Made by a program: the position numbers and the translations under genes | Part shown: positions 22,709-34,955 of the stretch, piece by piece | Layout: each line of letters starts with the position of its first letter | How positions within the stretch are numbered: the stretch's first letter is position 1 | The notes under the pieces: generated by a model | What the model saw: only the letters and a program-made list of their open reading frames with translations | Told to the model about the DNA's origin: nothing | The model's database searches: none | From: Rusavskia elegans | Lineage: Eukaryota > Ascomycota > Lecanoromycetes > Teloschistales > Teloschistaceae | Assembly: GCA_011316305.1 (NCBI GenBank) | Contig: SAUG01000086.1 | Coordinates: 62,001 to 126,000, forward strand | DNA length: 64,000 nucleotides | Direction: 5' to 3'

Positions 22709-24511
22709 TCATGCACTCGAGATCTTCCCCTGCCTCACCAGCCACGTCAACAAATCTACCTTCGTCACCACCCCTATCGGCTTCATACTACCATCCCCAT
22801 CCTCCTTCCTCTCCGTTACCACCGCCGCACTGTTCCACTCAAAGAACCGGCTCAGCGCCTTCAACGGCGTATCCAGCGTAATTTCCACATATTTCCTCTT
22901 CTGCGGGATTCCCTGACTGTCCGCCTCCCCATCTGTCAATGTCGACCCTTTGCCACTTTCCTTGGAAGGGGCAGCAATGTATCCGACATCCCGCGGATCC
23001 GTAACCACTTCCGTGATTTTTGAGAAGGAAAACATGACGTCTGATACAGGAGAGGAGGGGTTGGAGCGACCTTGACTGATCCAGCTGAGGCAGTTGCCTA
23101 GCGTGATAAGACCGACCAGACGCCCGCTGCCCTTTTGTCTGGGCGATGAGGGGGCGAGCACAGGGAGTTGATCGAACCCTTTGTCGCGCATGGTTTCAAT
23201 GGCGTCAGAGCAGGGGGCCGTGGAGAGAATTGTGGTTACGGGTTTGAGGCGAAGGGTTCTGATGGTGGCGGAACCGAAAGGATCCTTTTCTTTCTTATGG
23301 TCTTTGCTCATTCTGGGAGATAGGGGTTTCATGAACGGTGAAGAGGGTTCGGTGATGGGTGGTGTTGGAGGTAGTAGATCGTTTGCGGCTAGCCAGTCAT
23401 CGTCGACAAATTTGCTAAGGTACGAGCGGATGCTGTCCGGGAGGATTACAACAACGGTATCGTCTTTGCTAAGACCGAGATCTTTCACGCTTTTGACCAT
23501 GGCTGCGATGGCGCTACCACTTGAGCCGCCTACGAGAAGACCTTCCTCTGCTATAAGACGACGGGCGTAGGCGAAGGCTTCGCGGTCATCGGTCTTGTAC
23601 CAGTGGTCGACAGTCTGCTGGTCGAGCACATCCGGGACGAAATCATATCCAATCCCTTCAACTTTATAGGACTCATTGGCATGCGTCTGGTTGAGGTTCT
23701 GTGGCACTGCGAGTATCGAACCATAAGGATCTGCGGCGATGACCTTGATATTCGGATTGTGTTTCCGCATGCCTCGTGCAAGACCGGTGATGGTGCCTCC
23801 TGTACCAGCTCCTGCTACAACCGCTGTGATTTTCCCGTCTGTCTGCTTCCAGATCTCCTCGGCGGTGCCATACTCGTGCGCAAGAGGATTGTCGATGTTT
23901 CCATACTGGTCCAAGATATGCGCATTTGGTATTTCCTTCTGCAACCTTCTTGCAACGCCAATGTGGGATTCTGGAGAGTCGAAAGCCGCTTGAGTAGGCG
24001 TCCTAATTATCGTAGCATTCAAAGATCGAAGGACGGCGACTTTCTCAGGAGACATCTTTTCAGGGAGTGTGATGATCGTCTTATAGCCTTGATATGTTAG
24101 CAAATGTGCAGCCTTTCAAGAACAGCCACAGCGTTACCTTTGACGGCGCCGACTAGAGCAAGACCAATGCCCCTGCTCATAATAGTATCGTTAGAGATCT
24201 CGTCTTCTTCCTCCATCTTCTTCGAGGACTAGCAGCTCCGACGGTACTCACGTGTTTCCGCTCGTTGGCTCAATAAGTGTATCACCAGGTCTAATCCTTC
24301 CTGACCGCTCAGCTTCCTCAATCATTCTCAGCGCTATCCTATCCTTGACGCTTCCCCCTGCATTGAAGAATTCGAGCTTTGCGAAGACAGTTGCTTCGAT
24401 TCCCAGGCTTTGGGGTATTCGATTCAGCCTGACAATAGGAGTATTCCCGATCTGCTGAGTGATGACGTCCATAGCCACTGGGGGCAACTTTGGCTTGGTG
24501 ATAGTAGACAT
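22709..24511 (-). CDS. CYS4: Cystathionine beta-synthase
   Basis: Three exons: 24511-24252, 24172-24138 and 24087-22709; 557 aa. The PLP-dependent enzyme condenses serine and homocysteine to cystathionine in reverse transsulfuration. The PLP lysine is in [12 protein letters not shown] (about residue 53); the phosphate-binding loop is spelled by EPTSGNTGIGLAL across intron 1, and [11 protein letters not shown] and [11 protein letters not shown] follow. Two C-terminal CBS-type segments are visible ([20 protein letters not shown], and [20 protein letters not shown]), the regulatory Bateman module. Exon 2 is only 35 nt. No N-terminal haem-binding extension, as in yeast. Confidence 0.94.
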
Positions 24512-25525
24512 GCCTTTTGATTTGACAGTTGCAATCCAGATACTAACTGCGAGTAAATTTCACCAAGAACGGTGTCACGATGAAAATGTCGGACGCTTAT
24601 GGAGAGAGATGCCGACAATAGCCGGCCGAGTAGATAAGATCAGAAGCCTTATCGTATTCGTACGGAGCAGAGCATAAATGCCTTTTTCATTTGAGGGCCA
24701 ATCGCCGGCTATCGGAAGCTGAGTCTCTCAATAGTAAGATCCATGGAGAAATCCAAACATTTGCAGGCCTAAGCATTGGAGTCGGGGTGAGGGGTGGAAT
24801 CGTTTCAAAGTCGCCAAACCAAGCTCACCTCTAAGCTTTTGCTACCCGGCAGCTCCACTATCTAAACCAGGGGGTCAGGACGGGAGGACGGGTTGACGAT
24901 TCAAGCTTTCCGTCAAAGACTCTAGGACAGATCAAGCCCCTGGCCAACGCAGGGCGCAGCGGGTTATGGCAATAGTGTCGTACAACTCTTAGTAATAAAT
25001 GGTCTGAATTGGATCAATCAGGTGTGGACCCAATTACCAGATTGAACAGCTGTACTATCCTCAATGGAAAAATCGATTGCAAGTAAATCGTGGTATCGAT
25101 GAGTTGTTGATGCTTGCCACATGTGTGAGGTTAAGGTACCTTATGCTTCTGAAGTGTCCTCAGCTCTGGACAGCAAATCGCGCTGACAACGAATTAAATT
25201 TGGGGGCCCTTGATTCATCAGTGTCTAGCGTGCAGCTTCCCTGATCCCAATTTCCTGACTCTCTTCTGCCGACCCTTCACTCTTTCGACATCCATATTGA
25301 CTATTCCATCCAATTTTCGCCGTACCTTTTCGTGACTTAAGGCTCTCTCCTTACAGCAACTCTCTAACATAGCCACATCCTCCTCCCGTCTCCCAGCGCG
25401 CTGAGAGAAACACGAAAACCCAGCAAGCCTCTTGTCTCCATACCAACTCCAGCACTTGTCTTCGATACCTCGTTCCAGTCAGATTCATACCCCAAACACA
25501 AGAGGAGGCTGCTCAGCCGTAGAAC
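24512..25525. other. Divergent promoter region of CYS4 and VCX1
   Basis: About 1 kb. The last 300 bp before 25526 is C/T-rich, as expected of a fungal 5' leader. No gene seen. Confidence 0.45.
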
Positions 25526-27100
25526 ATGTTCGGCAAACGCAAAGACAAGGCCGGTGCTGGCACTCATACAACCGGCCAAGACCTTGAACTCGCTAATTCG
25601 CACGAGCCTAAAGAGGCCAACGGTCATCAGCACAAGCATCACCATCCAAAATTCAATCACAATGGCCACAAAGTCACAAGAGGCATTCATCCAGACGGTG
25701 AAAGTGGGAGGAGAGGCGTCCATCCCCATCACTTCCTTCGCATTTCTGCAAGGTCGACTAGCAAGATCTCCATGATAGTCAATGTCCTCTGGCCCTTCGT
25801 GCCCGCCGCCATTGCTGTTCGCTACACCCATCCCGAGGCCCACGAATGGATTTTCGCACTCAACTACATCGCGATGGTGCCGACTGCCAATCTTATTGGT
25901 TTTGCTGGTCAGGAATTAGCCAGGAAGCTTCCCAAGGTCTTCGGTGATTTTGAAACCAAGTCCACATTTGATTCAACACTTGCTAATCCTCCCCAGGTGT
26001 CCTGCTCGAAACTTTCCTTGGTGGCATTGTCGAAATCGTTCTGTTCATGGTTCTTCTGCGTAAGAACAACGATGATCCAGCCGACGAGGAGCATTACAAT
26101 AACTTCATACCCGTCATCCGTGCCGCTATCCTGGGTTCAATACTAGCCAATGTCTTATTATGTATGGGTTTTTGTTTCTTTGCAGGTGGCATGAGGCGGG
26201 AGGAACAAGAATTCGATGCCGCCATCAGCGAAGTCGGTAGCGGTTTACTCCTTACCGCTGGCTTTGGTCTTATGATTCCGGCAGCCTTTTTCACATCTCT
26301 CAGTGGGAGCACAAGCGTGGAGCTGGATGCGGAAGGCCTGACCGACAAAGTCTTGACCATCAGTCGAGTAACATCTGTGATCCTTTTCGTGGCGTTTCTC
26401 TTGTACGTCTGGTTCCAAATGCGCACCCATCACAGTATCTACGATGCAGTACTCGAGAAGGATGAAGCCAAAGATCACGACCGCCATAAGGATCTGAAGA
26501 AGGCCAAGCTCACGTTGACCGAATGTATCCTCGCCCTGGTCATCGCAATAACCTTCGTCTGTCTGCACGCCGTCTTCCTAGTCGAAGAGATCGAATACAT
26601 AGTCCTCGAACGGGGCGTGAGCGACTCGTTCATGGGTCTAATCCTCGTCCCGCTGGTGGAGAAAGCCGCCGAGCACCTAACTGCGGTCGACGAAGCCTGG
26701 GACAATCAAATGAATTTTGCTCTCGCGCATGTATTGGGAGCCACGATCCAGACAGCGCTCTTCAACGGTCCGCTCGTAGTCATCGTCGGGTGGGGATTGC
26801 ACAAGGCCATGGTAAGTGGACAGGCTTCGATTCAATTGTTGTGGCTGACAAGACCAGGATTTGAATTTCGAAATCTTCAACGCTGTCATCCTCATCCTCG
26901 CTATCATCGTTGCTGGAAACTTCCTGCGCGACGGCAAGTCCAATTACCTCGAGGGTGCTTTGTGCATTCTCATATACATCATCATCGCTGTAGCATCCTT
27001 CAATTATCCAAACCCACACCATGGAGCTGCTGGTACTAATGAACCTGCTGCCAGTACGGGTAGCGAAGCGGCTGCACACAAATTGCGGTTCATGAGATGA
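25526..27100 (+). CDS. VCX1: Vacuolar Ca2+/H+ exchanger (CaCA family)
   Basis: Three exons: 25526-25943, 25997-26811 and 26858-27100; 491 aa. After a His-rich cytosolic N terminus (HQHKHHHPKF) come about 11 membrane segments. The two ion-binding alpha repeats characteristic of CAX exchangers are visible: GVLLETFLGGIVEIVLFMVL with GSILANVLLCMG, and LVPLVEKAAEHLTAVDEAWD with LAHVLGATIQTALFNGP. The conserved glutamates are in LLETFLGGIVE and VPLVEKAAEH. It exchanges vacuolar protons for cytosolic Ca2+ and possibly Mn2+. Several fungal paralogues exist, so the exact orthologue is inferred. An acidic/charged loop (EKDEAKDHDRHKDLKK) separates the halves. Confidence 0.88.
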
Positions 27101-27802
27101 TCAAACCATGCTTCCAGCAGGAACATTCATCCTGAAGGCTTCCAAGCATGCCTTTTGTGTATGCTCGGATTGAAACAGTTCTCCATTAAGTGAAGTTTGG
27201 CATATTGTGATGCACTTTTAGCAAGGCGTGGGCGCATTCAGTCACCGGCAGGTTGTTGACACTTGCCAGCCGGGAATGGTCATGCGGCAGGAAATCTTTC
27301 AATAGCACAGCTGTATGCACAGTTGTATGATCGAACCTCAAGCGATCAAGTGGCACACGGCTTGAACACGAGATTGTAGGAGTATTGAAGATGTTGAAAT
27401 CACAAGCTGAATTTAGGACAGGTGATGCGTACGGAGGATGGCACCAAAAGTTCAGAATATAAGCTAAAAGCCGACCGTAGCCTACGGTCGCCTGGGCTAC
27501 CCGGAGCGTGCCTGCCCCTGAGAGCCTTAACGTGTATTCTGAACTTTTGGAGCCATCCTCCGTACAAGCATGTGCATGACCTCGATGACCAAAGCGCGTG
27601 GTCAGCACGTCACGGAACAAATGGTGGCGTGGACCTCATCTCGTCAGTACCTGTCGGATTTCCAATCTTCGAATATAGGGAAATCCCAGTTCCGCTTTGT
27701 CTCTATGTGTGGCACAATTCCAACCCTCGATTCCTGGTTTCATGCGCGCTCTGGCTTTGATTTTTGGTAGATTGATAAACGATATTGTCGTGGCGCAACA
27801 GC
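27101..27802. other. Intergenic containing an inverted-repeat element
   Basis: 700 bp between two plus-strand genes. The only structure is the inverted-repeat element at 27429-27565. Open frames in both directions here arise from that palindrome. Confidence 0.5.
27429..27565. mobile_element. MITE-like element with 31-bp terminal inverted repeats
   Basis: The left arm 27429-27459 (starting GTACGGAGGATGGC) and right arm 27535-27565 (ending GCCATCCTCCGTAC) are reverse complements with one mismatch. Both arms carry TA next to CGGAGG, so a TA target duplication as used by Tc1/mariner elements is possible. The interior contains a perfect 9-bp hairpin, CGACCGTAG and CTACGGTCG, at 27472-27490. It is 137 bp with no coding capacity, so non-autonomous. 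No second copy is seen in the window. Confidence 0.65.
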
Positions 27803-28511
27803 ATGTCCTCTGGACTTTCTCCAGTTTCCTTTGCATCTATCATTGTCGGTTTCCTAGGGTTTGCATTCACCTTCTTCACTTTCGTCCGGGTCTTCTGGGA
27901 CTCCATTACAACCATGCACTCCGCCCCCAAGGAACTCCGCCAGCTTCTCGACAATCTTCGTACAGAGTTATACGGGGAGCGAGCTTATTTCAACAATGCC
28001 ATCAAGCAGGCCCGATCGAAGAGCAGGAACTCGACGAGGGAAACTCCGGAGATCATGCCGTTGTCCATTCTGAATGATTCCATCAAAACTATGATGGATG
28101 ATTTGCGGGATTTGGAAGCGCCTTTCCTGGATAATGACGAAGACACCAAGGATGTGGACATCGAGAAGCCAGGAAAAGTATCTCTCAGAGGGGACTATGG
28201 GCGCATGGATATTCGACGCCGGATCCTTTGGTTGCACACCAAAGACGACTTCATGGCTATCCAAAATCAAGTAACCAGGACCCAGGCACGAAGGATAGCG
28301 TATGAGACGAGCAACACGCTTTCGTGAGTGACCGGATCCCAGTGCATGACAAGTATCTTGGTGCTAACAAGTGATGAAAAGAGGTGTGCGAGATGTTGAG
28401 AGGCGCGTTCGGGATCTGGACGACAGGCTCCACACTTTGGAAGAATATTTTCTTGGTGAAATACTCGACGACGGAAAGGTGTATGTGGAGGGTCGCTATC
28501 CTAGCAAATGA
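27803..28511 (+). CDS. Hypothetical membrane-anchored coiled-coil protein
   Basis: Two exons: 27803-28323 and 28382-28511; 216 aa. One hydrophobic N-terminal segment (SFASIIVGFLGFAFTFFTFV, residues 7-26) is followed by helical, charged sequence (ELRQLLDNLRTELYGERAYF) and a C-terminal heptad-like stretch DVERRVRDLDDRLHTLEEYF. The layout recurs in uncharacterised Pezizomycotina proteins. The splice junction (TC|A) restores the frame after a GTGAGT donor. I start at MSSGLSP because the membrane segment then lies at the N terminus; an in-frame ATG at 27785 adds six residues. Function unknown. Confidence 0.65.
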
Positions 28512-29125
28512 AACCTGTACTTGAGCCCAACAAGACTGCTTGTCATCTCTAAGAAAGTCGTTATGAGGAAACTCTGAATAGATAGGCAGTCGAAGGGTCG
28601 AATGCCACTTCACTTGCTAAAGTCCAGATTAGACGGATTGGAAACCATGTTACGACCGGCAAAACATCCCATATCGGCCTATCGGTCCGCCATGATCGAC
28701 GTATGGATCTCAGGGAAATCATATCCTCAACAAAGACGTGGGATCAAAGGTGCTAACTCATCGATTGATGATACTTGCCGACTCGGACGATGCTTAAAGT
28801 TAAAATGACCAAAGGATTGATTCCGTCGTAGGTGCTTAAACAAGCAGGAAAGTCATATCTTCGAGCTTTGTCAGCCCTCCATTGATATCAGATCTTGTCT
28901 TTTGCGCTGCCACTAAGCAGTAACGCCATCCGGCTCATATAGGTGATGACAAGATGTTCTTATCGGCCTTTCTCTTTTGACACTTCTCCAGATATCACAT
29001 TCACCCTAACGTCAACACTTCGTATCGACGAATATAAACATGCAACCTTAATTGAAACAGCTTCTTACCTTCTCTCACAGATAGCTTGATCATGCTTCAG
29101 TTCTAAGTCTGCTACCCTACACGCC
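28512..29125. other. Intergenic
   Basis: About 610 bp with no supported gene. The sequence just before 29126 looks like a 5' leader. Confidence 0.4.
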
Positions 29126-30869
29126 ATGGGAACTCGGCGAACCAGAAACGGCGACAACTTGAGCATCCTTTTCGTTCTGTGCGGGTTTCTGTTTGGATAC
29201 ACATGCGGCTGGACGCCCATCGTGTTGAAGAATATCACCAAGCTAGGACCACAAATCACACCCGATGTAACAAGAGTCTCCCGTGATGGTGGCTACTCGG
29301 TCTTGCTCAACGGCCAAATCATCTGGCTCTACGATGACACCGAGTGCCTCGACCGGGACGGCAAACAACTATCCTTCGTCTCCAACACCGCGGCTTATGC
29401 CGAAGATGCAAACAAGAATGTTTCCATGCTGGTAGACTTTGGCGTTGAAGCCGTTGGCAAGGATAAGAAGACTGGAAAGACCAACTACGCGATCCTCGCA
29501 GACACCACTGTCGCAACCGGCGGGTGGATCAGTTTCTCACGCGCTGAGCTTGAATTTAATGACAAAAGAAAAGGGATAGAGCGTGTGGCTATCTGTAAGG
29601 TCTGCCTGATCGCTAAGAGAGGTGTGCTGACAGTTCTCAACAGGGCCTGGCACATCACCTACTCCTTACAGCACCAGTCAAGCATTTCTTTTCGCACCTC
29701 TGGTATACGTCGACAACAAGCCTCAAGATCCTTCCAAGGAATACCAAGCCCGGGGCATGACGTTGATATCCATTGCTGCATCGTCATCTGGCCCAACGGT
29801 GGATCGCCAAGGTGACTTGATCATCTCCGGCCTTCAAGTCGCTTACGGAGGTTTCTCTTCAGTGCTTGGATATACCAGTACAGCAAAGCCCCAAGACTTG
29901 AACAATCGAGACGTGTACCTTTTTGGTATGACTGAGGCTGGGCTTCAGCTGGCACGAGCAAGTGTCGGGCAATTGACGGACTTTTCGAAGTACAGCTTTT
30001 GGGATCCGACGCAGCTCAGATTCATCAAGAATCCACCAGGATTGAGCGAAAAGGACTTTAAAAGGGTTTATCTGCCTGGGACGTTCAGCTCCGGAAGCAT
30101 CTTCTACAGCCCGTATTTCAACACCTTCCTCATGGTTTATTTCAACAAGTACGTCGACTCGACTTTTCGGATTCGCTTCCTCGACCTGAACGCTCCGGTG
30201 GGGGATGACCCAACCTGGCCAAAGCAAGGCAAACGTGGCAAAGGGATAGCGCCCGAAGACGTGGAGGCATTGGTCAAGTACGCTTGGTCGCCGGAGCAGG
30301 AGCTGTACAAATCGCCTCCAGCAAAAGGTGGATTCAATTATGCCGGCATGGCGCATCCGGAATACTTCAACCGCCAATACTTTGCGCCAACATTGTATCC
30401 GAAAGGCACCTCGGCAAGCGAACGACGGAATCAGTGGTACGGCTCGAGTTTGGTGTCGGAGAAGAAGGCGGGAGGTGACGGCAAACATCTGCTCCTCAGC
30501 TGGACATCACAACTGCGAGGAGGTTTTGGAAGCGGCATCTACCAAGTCCAGCTCGCCAAGGTGGAATTTGACACAATTCCTGACAATCCACAAGGAGACT
30601 TCCCATCAGCCGCAGTTTCGAGCAGTACGCCAACCCTTTCCCTTGCCCCTAGTGTTCAAGGCCCCAGTGTCACGCCAGCAGCACCAAGTGGCCCCCACAT
30701 CTTACCATCGAGACCTTCGAGCGCTGCGCTAACGTCAACAGGCAGCGCAGGCCATATCAACCAACGATGGTGGAGCCCGGACTCGTCGCTGTGGTTCCGG
30801 CGCTGCAGGGCGCTGGTCGGTGTGCTTGTGCTGCTTATCGGTTGGGTGTTTGATGACGCGGTGTGGTAG
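29126..30869 (+). CDS. Secreted/membrane protein, DUF4185-like
   Basis: Two exons: 29126-29594 and 29644-30869; 564 aa. The N terminus has a signal/anchor segment (NLSILFVLCGFLFGYTCGW). The ectodomain starts RVSRDGGYSVLLNGQIIWLY with DDTECLD, then FVSNTAAYAEDA, and after the splice WPGTSPTPYSTSQAFLFAPL, VYLFGMTEAGLQLARA, SIFYSPYFNTFLMVYFNKYV. This resembles the DUF4185 beta-propeller-like family of secreted proteins; I assign it by pattern only. A Ser/Thr/Pro-rich stalk (about residues 465-515) precedes a C-terminal hydrophobic segment (ALVGVLVLLIGWVF), so the protein is probably cell-surface anchored. Enzymatic activity unknown. Confidence 0.62.
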
Positions 30870-32640
30870 CAGAGCCTGGCGGAAGATTCAATGATGCTGT
30901 TTGGAAGCGAAAGCAAAGCGACTTGATGAGAACCCAAGTAGGTAGGCTATACATTGCATGTTCGGAAACGGCAACGGGCGTTCTTTACCGTGGTGGATGT
31001 TTGAAAGGGTACATGTCGTGGTACGTGAACTTGGGGGCCATGACGGCGGTGAGAGATGCGAGTCTTATAGCATGCTCATGCGGACACGCGAGGCGGACTG
31101 TCAATGCATTCTTACTCCGTACAGACGGCGACAAGCAATGGGATACTCTGCAGCTGAGAGGATTTGTAACCAGGTCGAGAAGTCGAGAGATCGATACGAC
31201 GGAGTACTAGAAGTAACCCCGATTGCCAAGATGGTCCGTGATTCGATGTTTGTTTGAGGCTCTGCGATCCATGTCGATCACTCTGGGCCCGTCCGACATG
31301 AGGTTACATAAGTACGGAGGGTCCTTTTTCACTAATCAATAATAATATCGTTGTTTCTTTAGTGATGGCGCGTGCTAGGTCAAGGTGGTTGGTCATTAGA
31401 TTGGGAGAAGAGAAGGCTCCGCCACGGTGTTGTTCGTAAGAGGGAGCTGCCCCGATCCCTGGCTCGGGGCGCCTCGCCTACAGCCCTTGGCGTTTCATCT
31501 GATTTCCGTCGTCCAGACTTCAGCTGGGGAAGGAACATCCAAAGGCACTGCACATGATCGTTGTGAAACTCTTCGCCGCCATCATCTGCTCACCACCCAT
31601 TCTTACCAGGGAGAATCCAGAGTTCAGTATCCGTACGGTAAGCTGCATCGCCGGCGAAGGGCCAGTGCTGCTACACGTCAGCCATTGGATTGCCTTGCTT
31701 TGGCTGCGAGGAACTCACCGCTTGAGGTGATCCTTCTAGGCTTGAAGGTACCTCGGAGTACTGACAAGAACTACTCCTGGGTTCCAAAAGACCAGCAGCA
31801 GTAGAAGCAAAGTGTCCCGGATCACCGGCTAACATGCAGTCGTCAATCCTGCCGGTACCTTAGCCCAGACCAACGGCGACGAAACGAGCAGCCTAGTGGT
31901 GGGTCATCATCTGCCCCAGTGCAGAACGGTCACAGTCATGGAAACCCTTTCCTCTGGGTTGGTTGCTGAAGGTAAGTAATCCTGCATGCTGCCTGGCAAA
32001 ACCGGCAGTATCCGAATGCTTCGGCAAGCACTTCTTGCCACTCATCAGCATAGCAATTTCAGCCTCATGCTATCGACTACTCCCCTTTCTGTCAGATCCG
32101 GTGTTTTTAGAGCCTTTCTGAGCCCCCATGGTAGGTTCCCAGTGTTGTTGGTGAGGCTGCTGTGGCTGTCACTCCAGCACCGCCCTTCGCTTAGCCTAAT
32201 GCGAAGCATGATCCCTGTCATGCTTAGAAGTCATCCGATATCCTTATATACTCTCCGCTGTCGTCACAATGTCCATGTATTTCAGGCTGCAACAACTCCT
32301 ACGTTCGATTCCTCAATCCTGACCCTTGCTACTTCGTACTCATCGTCTACTTCCCTCTTCTCAAGACACACACATACCTTCTGGAGTAAAGCTCGCTCCG
32401 TTCCACACTCACTCGCCAGCTCTTGTTTAAGCAGATCAATACCGAGTCTAAGACATAGCACTTGCAATAAGTGTTATGTCTGCTTGACTGGATGCCGCTC
32501 TACAACACCTACCTACTGTGGTCTCGCCTGCTTAATATCTATTTGGACACGGGCTAGCACACTCGGCTACAAAAGTTTTCACTCTACAACAAACCACTTT
32601 CTACTCCCACCAAGCTTCCATCGCCGGCTCTCCGAGTTCG
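30870..32640. other. Long intergenic region
   Basis: About 1.77 kb. A 262-codon open frame (31986-32774) overlaps the next gene in another frame; it is Ser/His/Arg-rich with no motifs and is judged spurious. C/T-rich sequence at 32240-32640 is probably the long leader of the following gene. No RNA gene seen. Confidence 0.45.
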
Positions 32641-33972
32641 ATGTGCGTCATCGAGCGATTTCATTACATCCATCCGAACGGTTTCCGAGAGCCAACAGAG
32701 CACCTTCGCCACTGCCAATACGGAACTCCCTCGGCACCATGCAACGAGACGCGTATTGTCAACGCCATGGATGAAAACTTCATTCTGGCCCCAGAGGCTC
32801 CCCTCCCACCACCACAGGTCCAGGTCATTGAGCCAAGGCGAACATGGCGACGACGAAGTCCGGAGCCGAAGAAGAAACCCCAAAAGTTCTATGACGATTT
32901 AAAGGTGGTCTTCGACTTTCATATCCCATTCACCTCTCACAGTAGGAAGAAAGCAAGAAAACCGAGGAAGGAGTCTCGGCCAGACGACGCGAGGGGCCGA
33001 CCTATCACTCCCGTCTACGTACCAGCTCCGCCAGAAATACGACCCCCCCAGCCGCCAATGCCGCCAATGGGGGGCTATCCCGGGCGCGGAATGACCCCGA
33101 ATCCCCCTCCTCCGCCTCCGCGTGGTCCTACAGGGCCGCCACCTCCGATCACCATCCAATCACTCAGCAGCACCGACTCGTCGCCGTCTCCAATATCGCC
33201 GTTGCGCGATCATCAGCGCGCTCGAGCGAGATCACTTTCAGTCCATAGGCAATATGAGGAACGCAAAGAAGCTACGCGAGAACGTGAACGACGAGAGCAC
33301 TTTGAGCGTGTAGCCCTCGCAGAGAACGACGCCCGCATCAGGGCTGAGAGAGAGGCTCAACGACTTCGAGACGAAAGGAACCGAGAACGACGTCATAACG
33401 AAGAACTCAGAGTTCGTGCGCAACGACGGCTGGATGATCAAAGAAGACTACAGATAGAGGATGCGGAGCGCCAAAGAAGACGTCGGAGCCAAGAAGAAAG
33501 AGAACGACTGGCGGCCGTCATTGTTGCTCGGAGACGCAGGCAGGAGCTCGATCGTCGCCGAGAAGCTGAAGCAACGGTCGAGGCGGATCGGCGAGCAGCA
33601 GCCCGGCGACGCCGTGAAGAGGAGCAAATGCGAGAGAGGATCCAAGAGGAACGAGATCGCCTTGCACGGCAGCGACGTGCCCGGATACCACGTGGCCCTC
33701 GTCACGCAACGGTACTCCACCACCATCACCACCACCATCACGACCGGGGGAATAACGATTTCGAACAACGAGCGAGGGAAGAGTTTGAGGACCATGGAGA
33801 CCGGGTCCTTAACGATGCAATCAGAGCCGAACAATCAAGACCAACTGGGCGTGGAGATGTACAGCCGAGATGGCCACGCGACAATGGGCTACGACGTCGC
33901 GGCACCATCGCTGCCGGCGAACGGCGAGTCTACGACGATGATTTTAGAAGGTGGGGACGGCGTTGGTTTTGA
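32641..33972 (+). CDS. Arg/Glu-rich coiled-coil protein with poly-Pro and poly-His tracts
   Basis: Single exon, 443 aa. The N terminus (MCVIERFHYIHPNGFREPTE then HLRHCQYG) resembles a Cys/His-containing leader shared by many uncharacterised filamentous-fungal proteins. A Pro-rich region follows (residues 125-165, including NPPPPPPRGPTGPPPP). Residues 205-355 are almost entirely Arg, Glu, Gln and Ala in helix-forming order (ERKEATRERERREHFERVAL), predicting a long charged coiled coil or single helix. A run of eight His occurs at about residue 364-371. No catalytic motif. Function unknown; possibly RNA- or metal-binding, which is speculation. Confidence 0.65.
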   Translation: MCVIERFHYIHPNGFREPTEHLRHCQYGTPSAPCNETRIVNAMDENFILAPEAPLPPPQVQVIEPRRTWRRRSPEPKKKPQKFYDDLKVVFDFHIPFTSHSRKKARKPRKESRPDDARGRPITPVYVPAPPEIRPPQPPMPPMGGYPGRGMTPNPPPPPPRGPTGPPPPITIQSLSSTDSSPSPISPLRDHQRARARSLSVHRQYEERKEATRERERREHFERVALAENDARIRAEREAQRLRDERNRERRHNEELRVRAQRRLDDQRRLQIEDAERQRRRRSQEERERLAAVIVARRRRQELDRRREAEATVEADRRAAARRRREEEQMRERIQEERDRLARQRRARIPRGPRHATVLHHHHHHHHDRGNNDFEQRAREEFEDHGDRVLNDAIRAEQSRPTGRGDVQPRWPRDNGLRRRGTIAAGERRVYDDDFRRWGRRWF

Positions 33973-34955
33973 GATTATTTCATTCCTGTTTCGTTCGCAT
34001 TGCACGCATATCCTGGAGTCGAACTATTTTCCTCCCAAAGAGTCACGGTCACTATTTGGATGAAGACTTTTCTACTGCCCTGAGTACTTTGGTCGGACAA
34101 GCCATATAGACCGCTGCTATTGATACCATTTTCACAGTCTCATGCCCTGCTGCTCCTATAGTTCAAATCCTGGCGCTCTGGCCTTGCTATATTTTCTACG
34201 CCTTTCACTTTACTTCGTTGAATTGTTTTAGCTACTCTGTTGTCATGGGAGCCAGTCTCGTGATGAGGTATATGCCTCAAAAGGCTTGGGCAGTTGGGAG
34301 CCTAAAGTTGGAAACCCCTCCTTCCTACCGAGTAGGGAGGATTGATCGACCGCATCGAATCCTTCGTGTACCCGTTAATTGTGGCTTGACAAAAATTGCG
34401 TCGATGTCGATCTTTCGTCGCTATTTATATCCTCACAGTCCTGATAGCATCCGTATCTACGATGAACGATCACTACGATTTCACTATTATTGGGTTTCAA
34501 AAAGGGTTCATGTCTGCTCAACGGAAATCAACCTTATCATTCTCCATATATTTAAGGGAGTAGTATTCGACATCTTGTCTTCCCTTTCCGGTGCTTTGAT
34601 CCGCACAACCGTCGTTGGTTTTCTGGCGGAGGAGAGAAGAACAAGCATCCGCCAAGCTCGAAAACATCCGCAAGATTAATACCTACTCTGTACTGAAGCC
34701 CACGCATGCACCCCACCAGATCGGCGTTCCTGCGGCTCGCAACCATATCCGCCGGCTGTCAAATCGCGCATATAGCCCCAGGGTCTAATATGCGCTGAAT
34801 GGATGTTTACAAGCAGAGGATATCTCGAGGAAACCCTTCATTCACGATCGTATATAGGATGCGTGGGACAAATCCCTGGACCGCTTTGTCAAGGGTAGGA
34901 AACGCGGGCCTATGGTATGTACTTGTCACCAATCTGAAGGTCTTCGTCCTCAATC
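33973..34955. other. Intergenic
   Basis: About 980 bp. Several short open frames without motifs; no supported gene or RNA. Confidence 0.4.

Noticed and set aside
27186..27760. Open frames in both directions around the MITE
   Set aside because: Their similar peptides (KSSEY...) are simply the two arms of the inverted repeat read on opposite strands.
31986..32774. 262-codon open frame upstream of the coiled-coil gene
   Set aside because: Ser/His/Arg-rich without motifs, overlaps a better supported gene in another frame, and is probably leader sequence.
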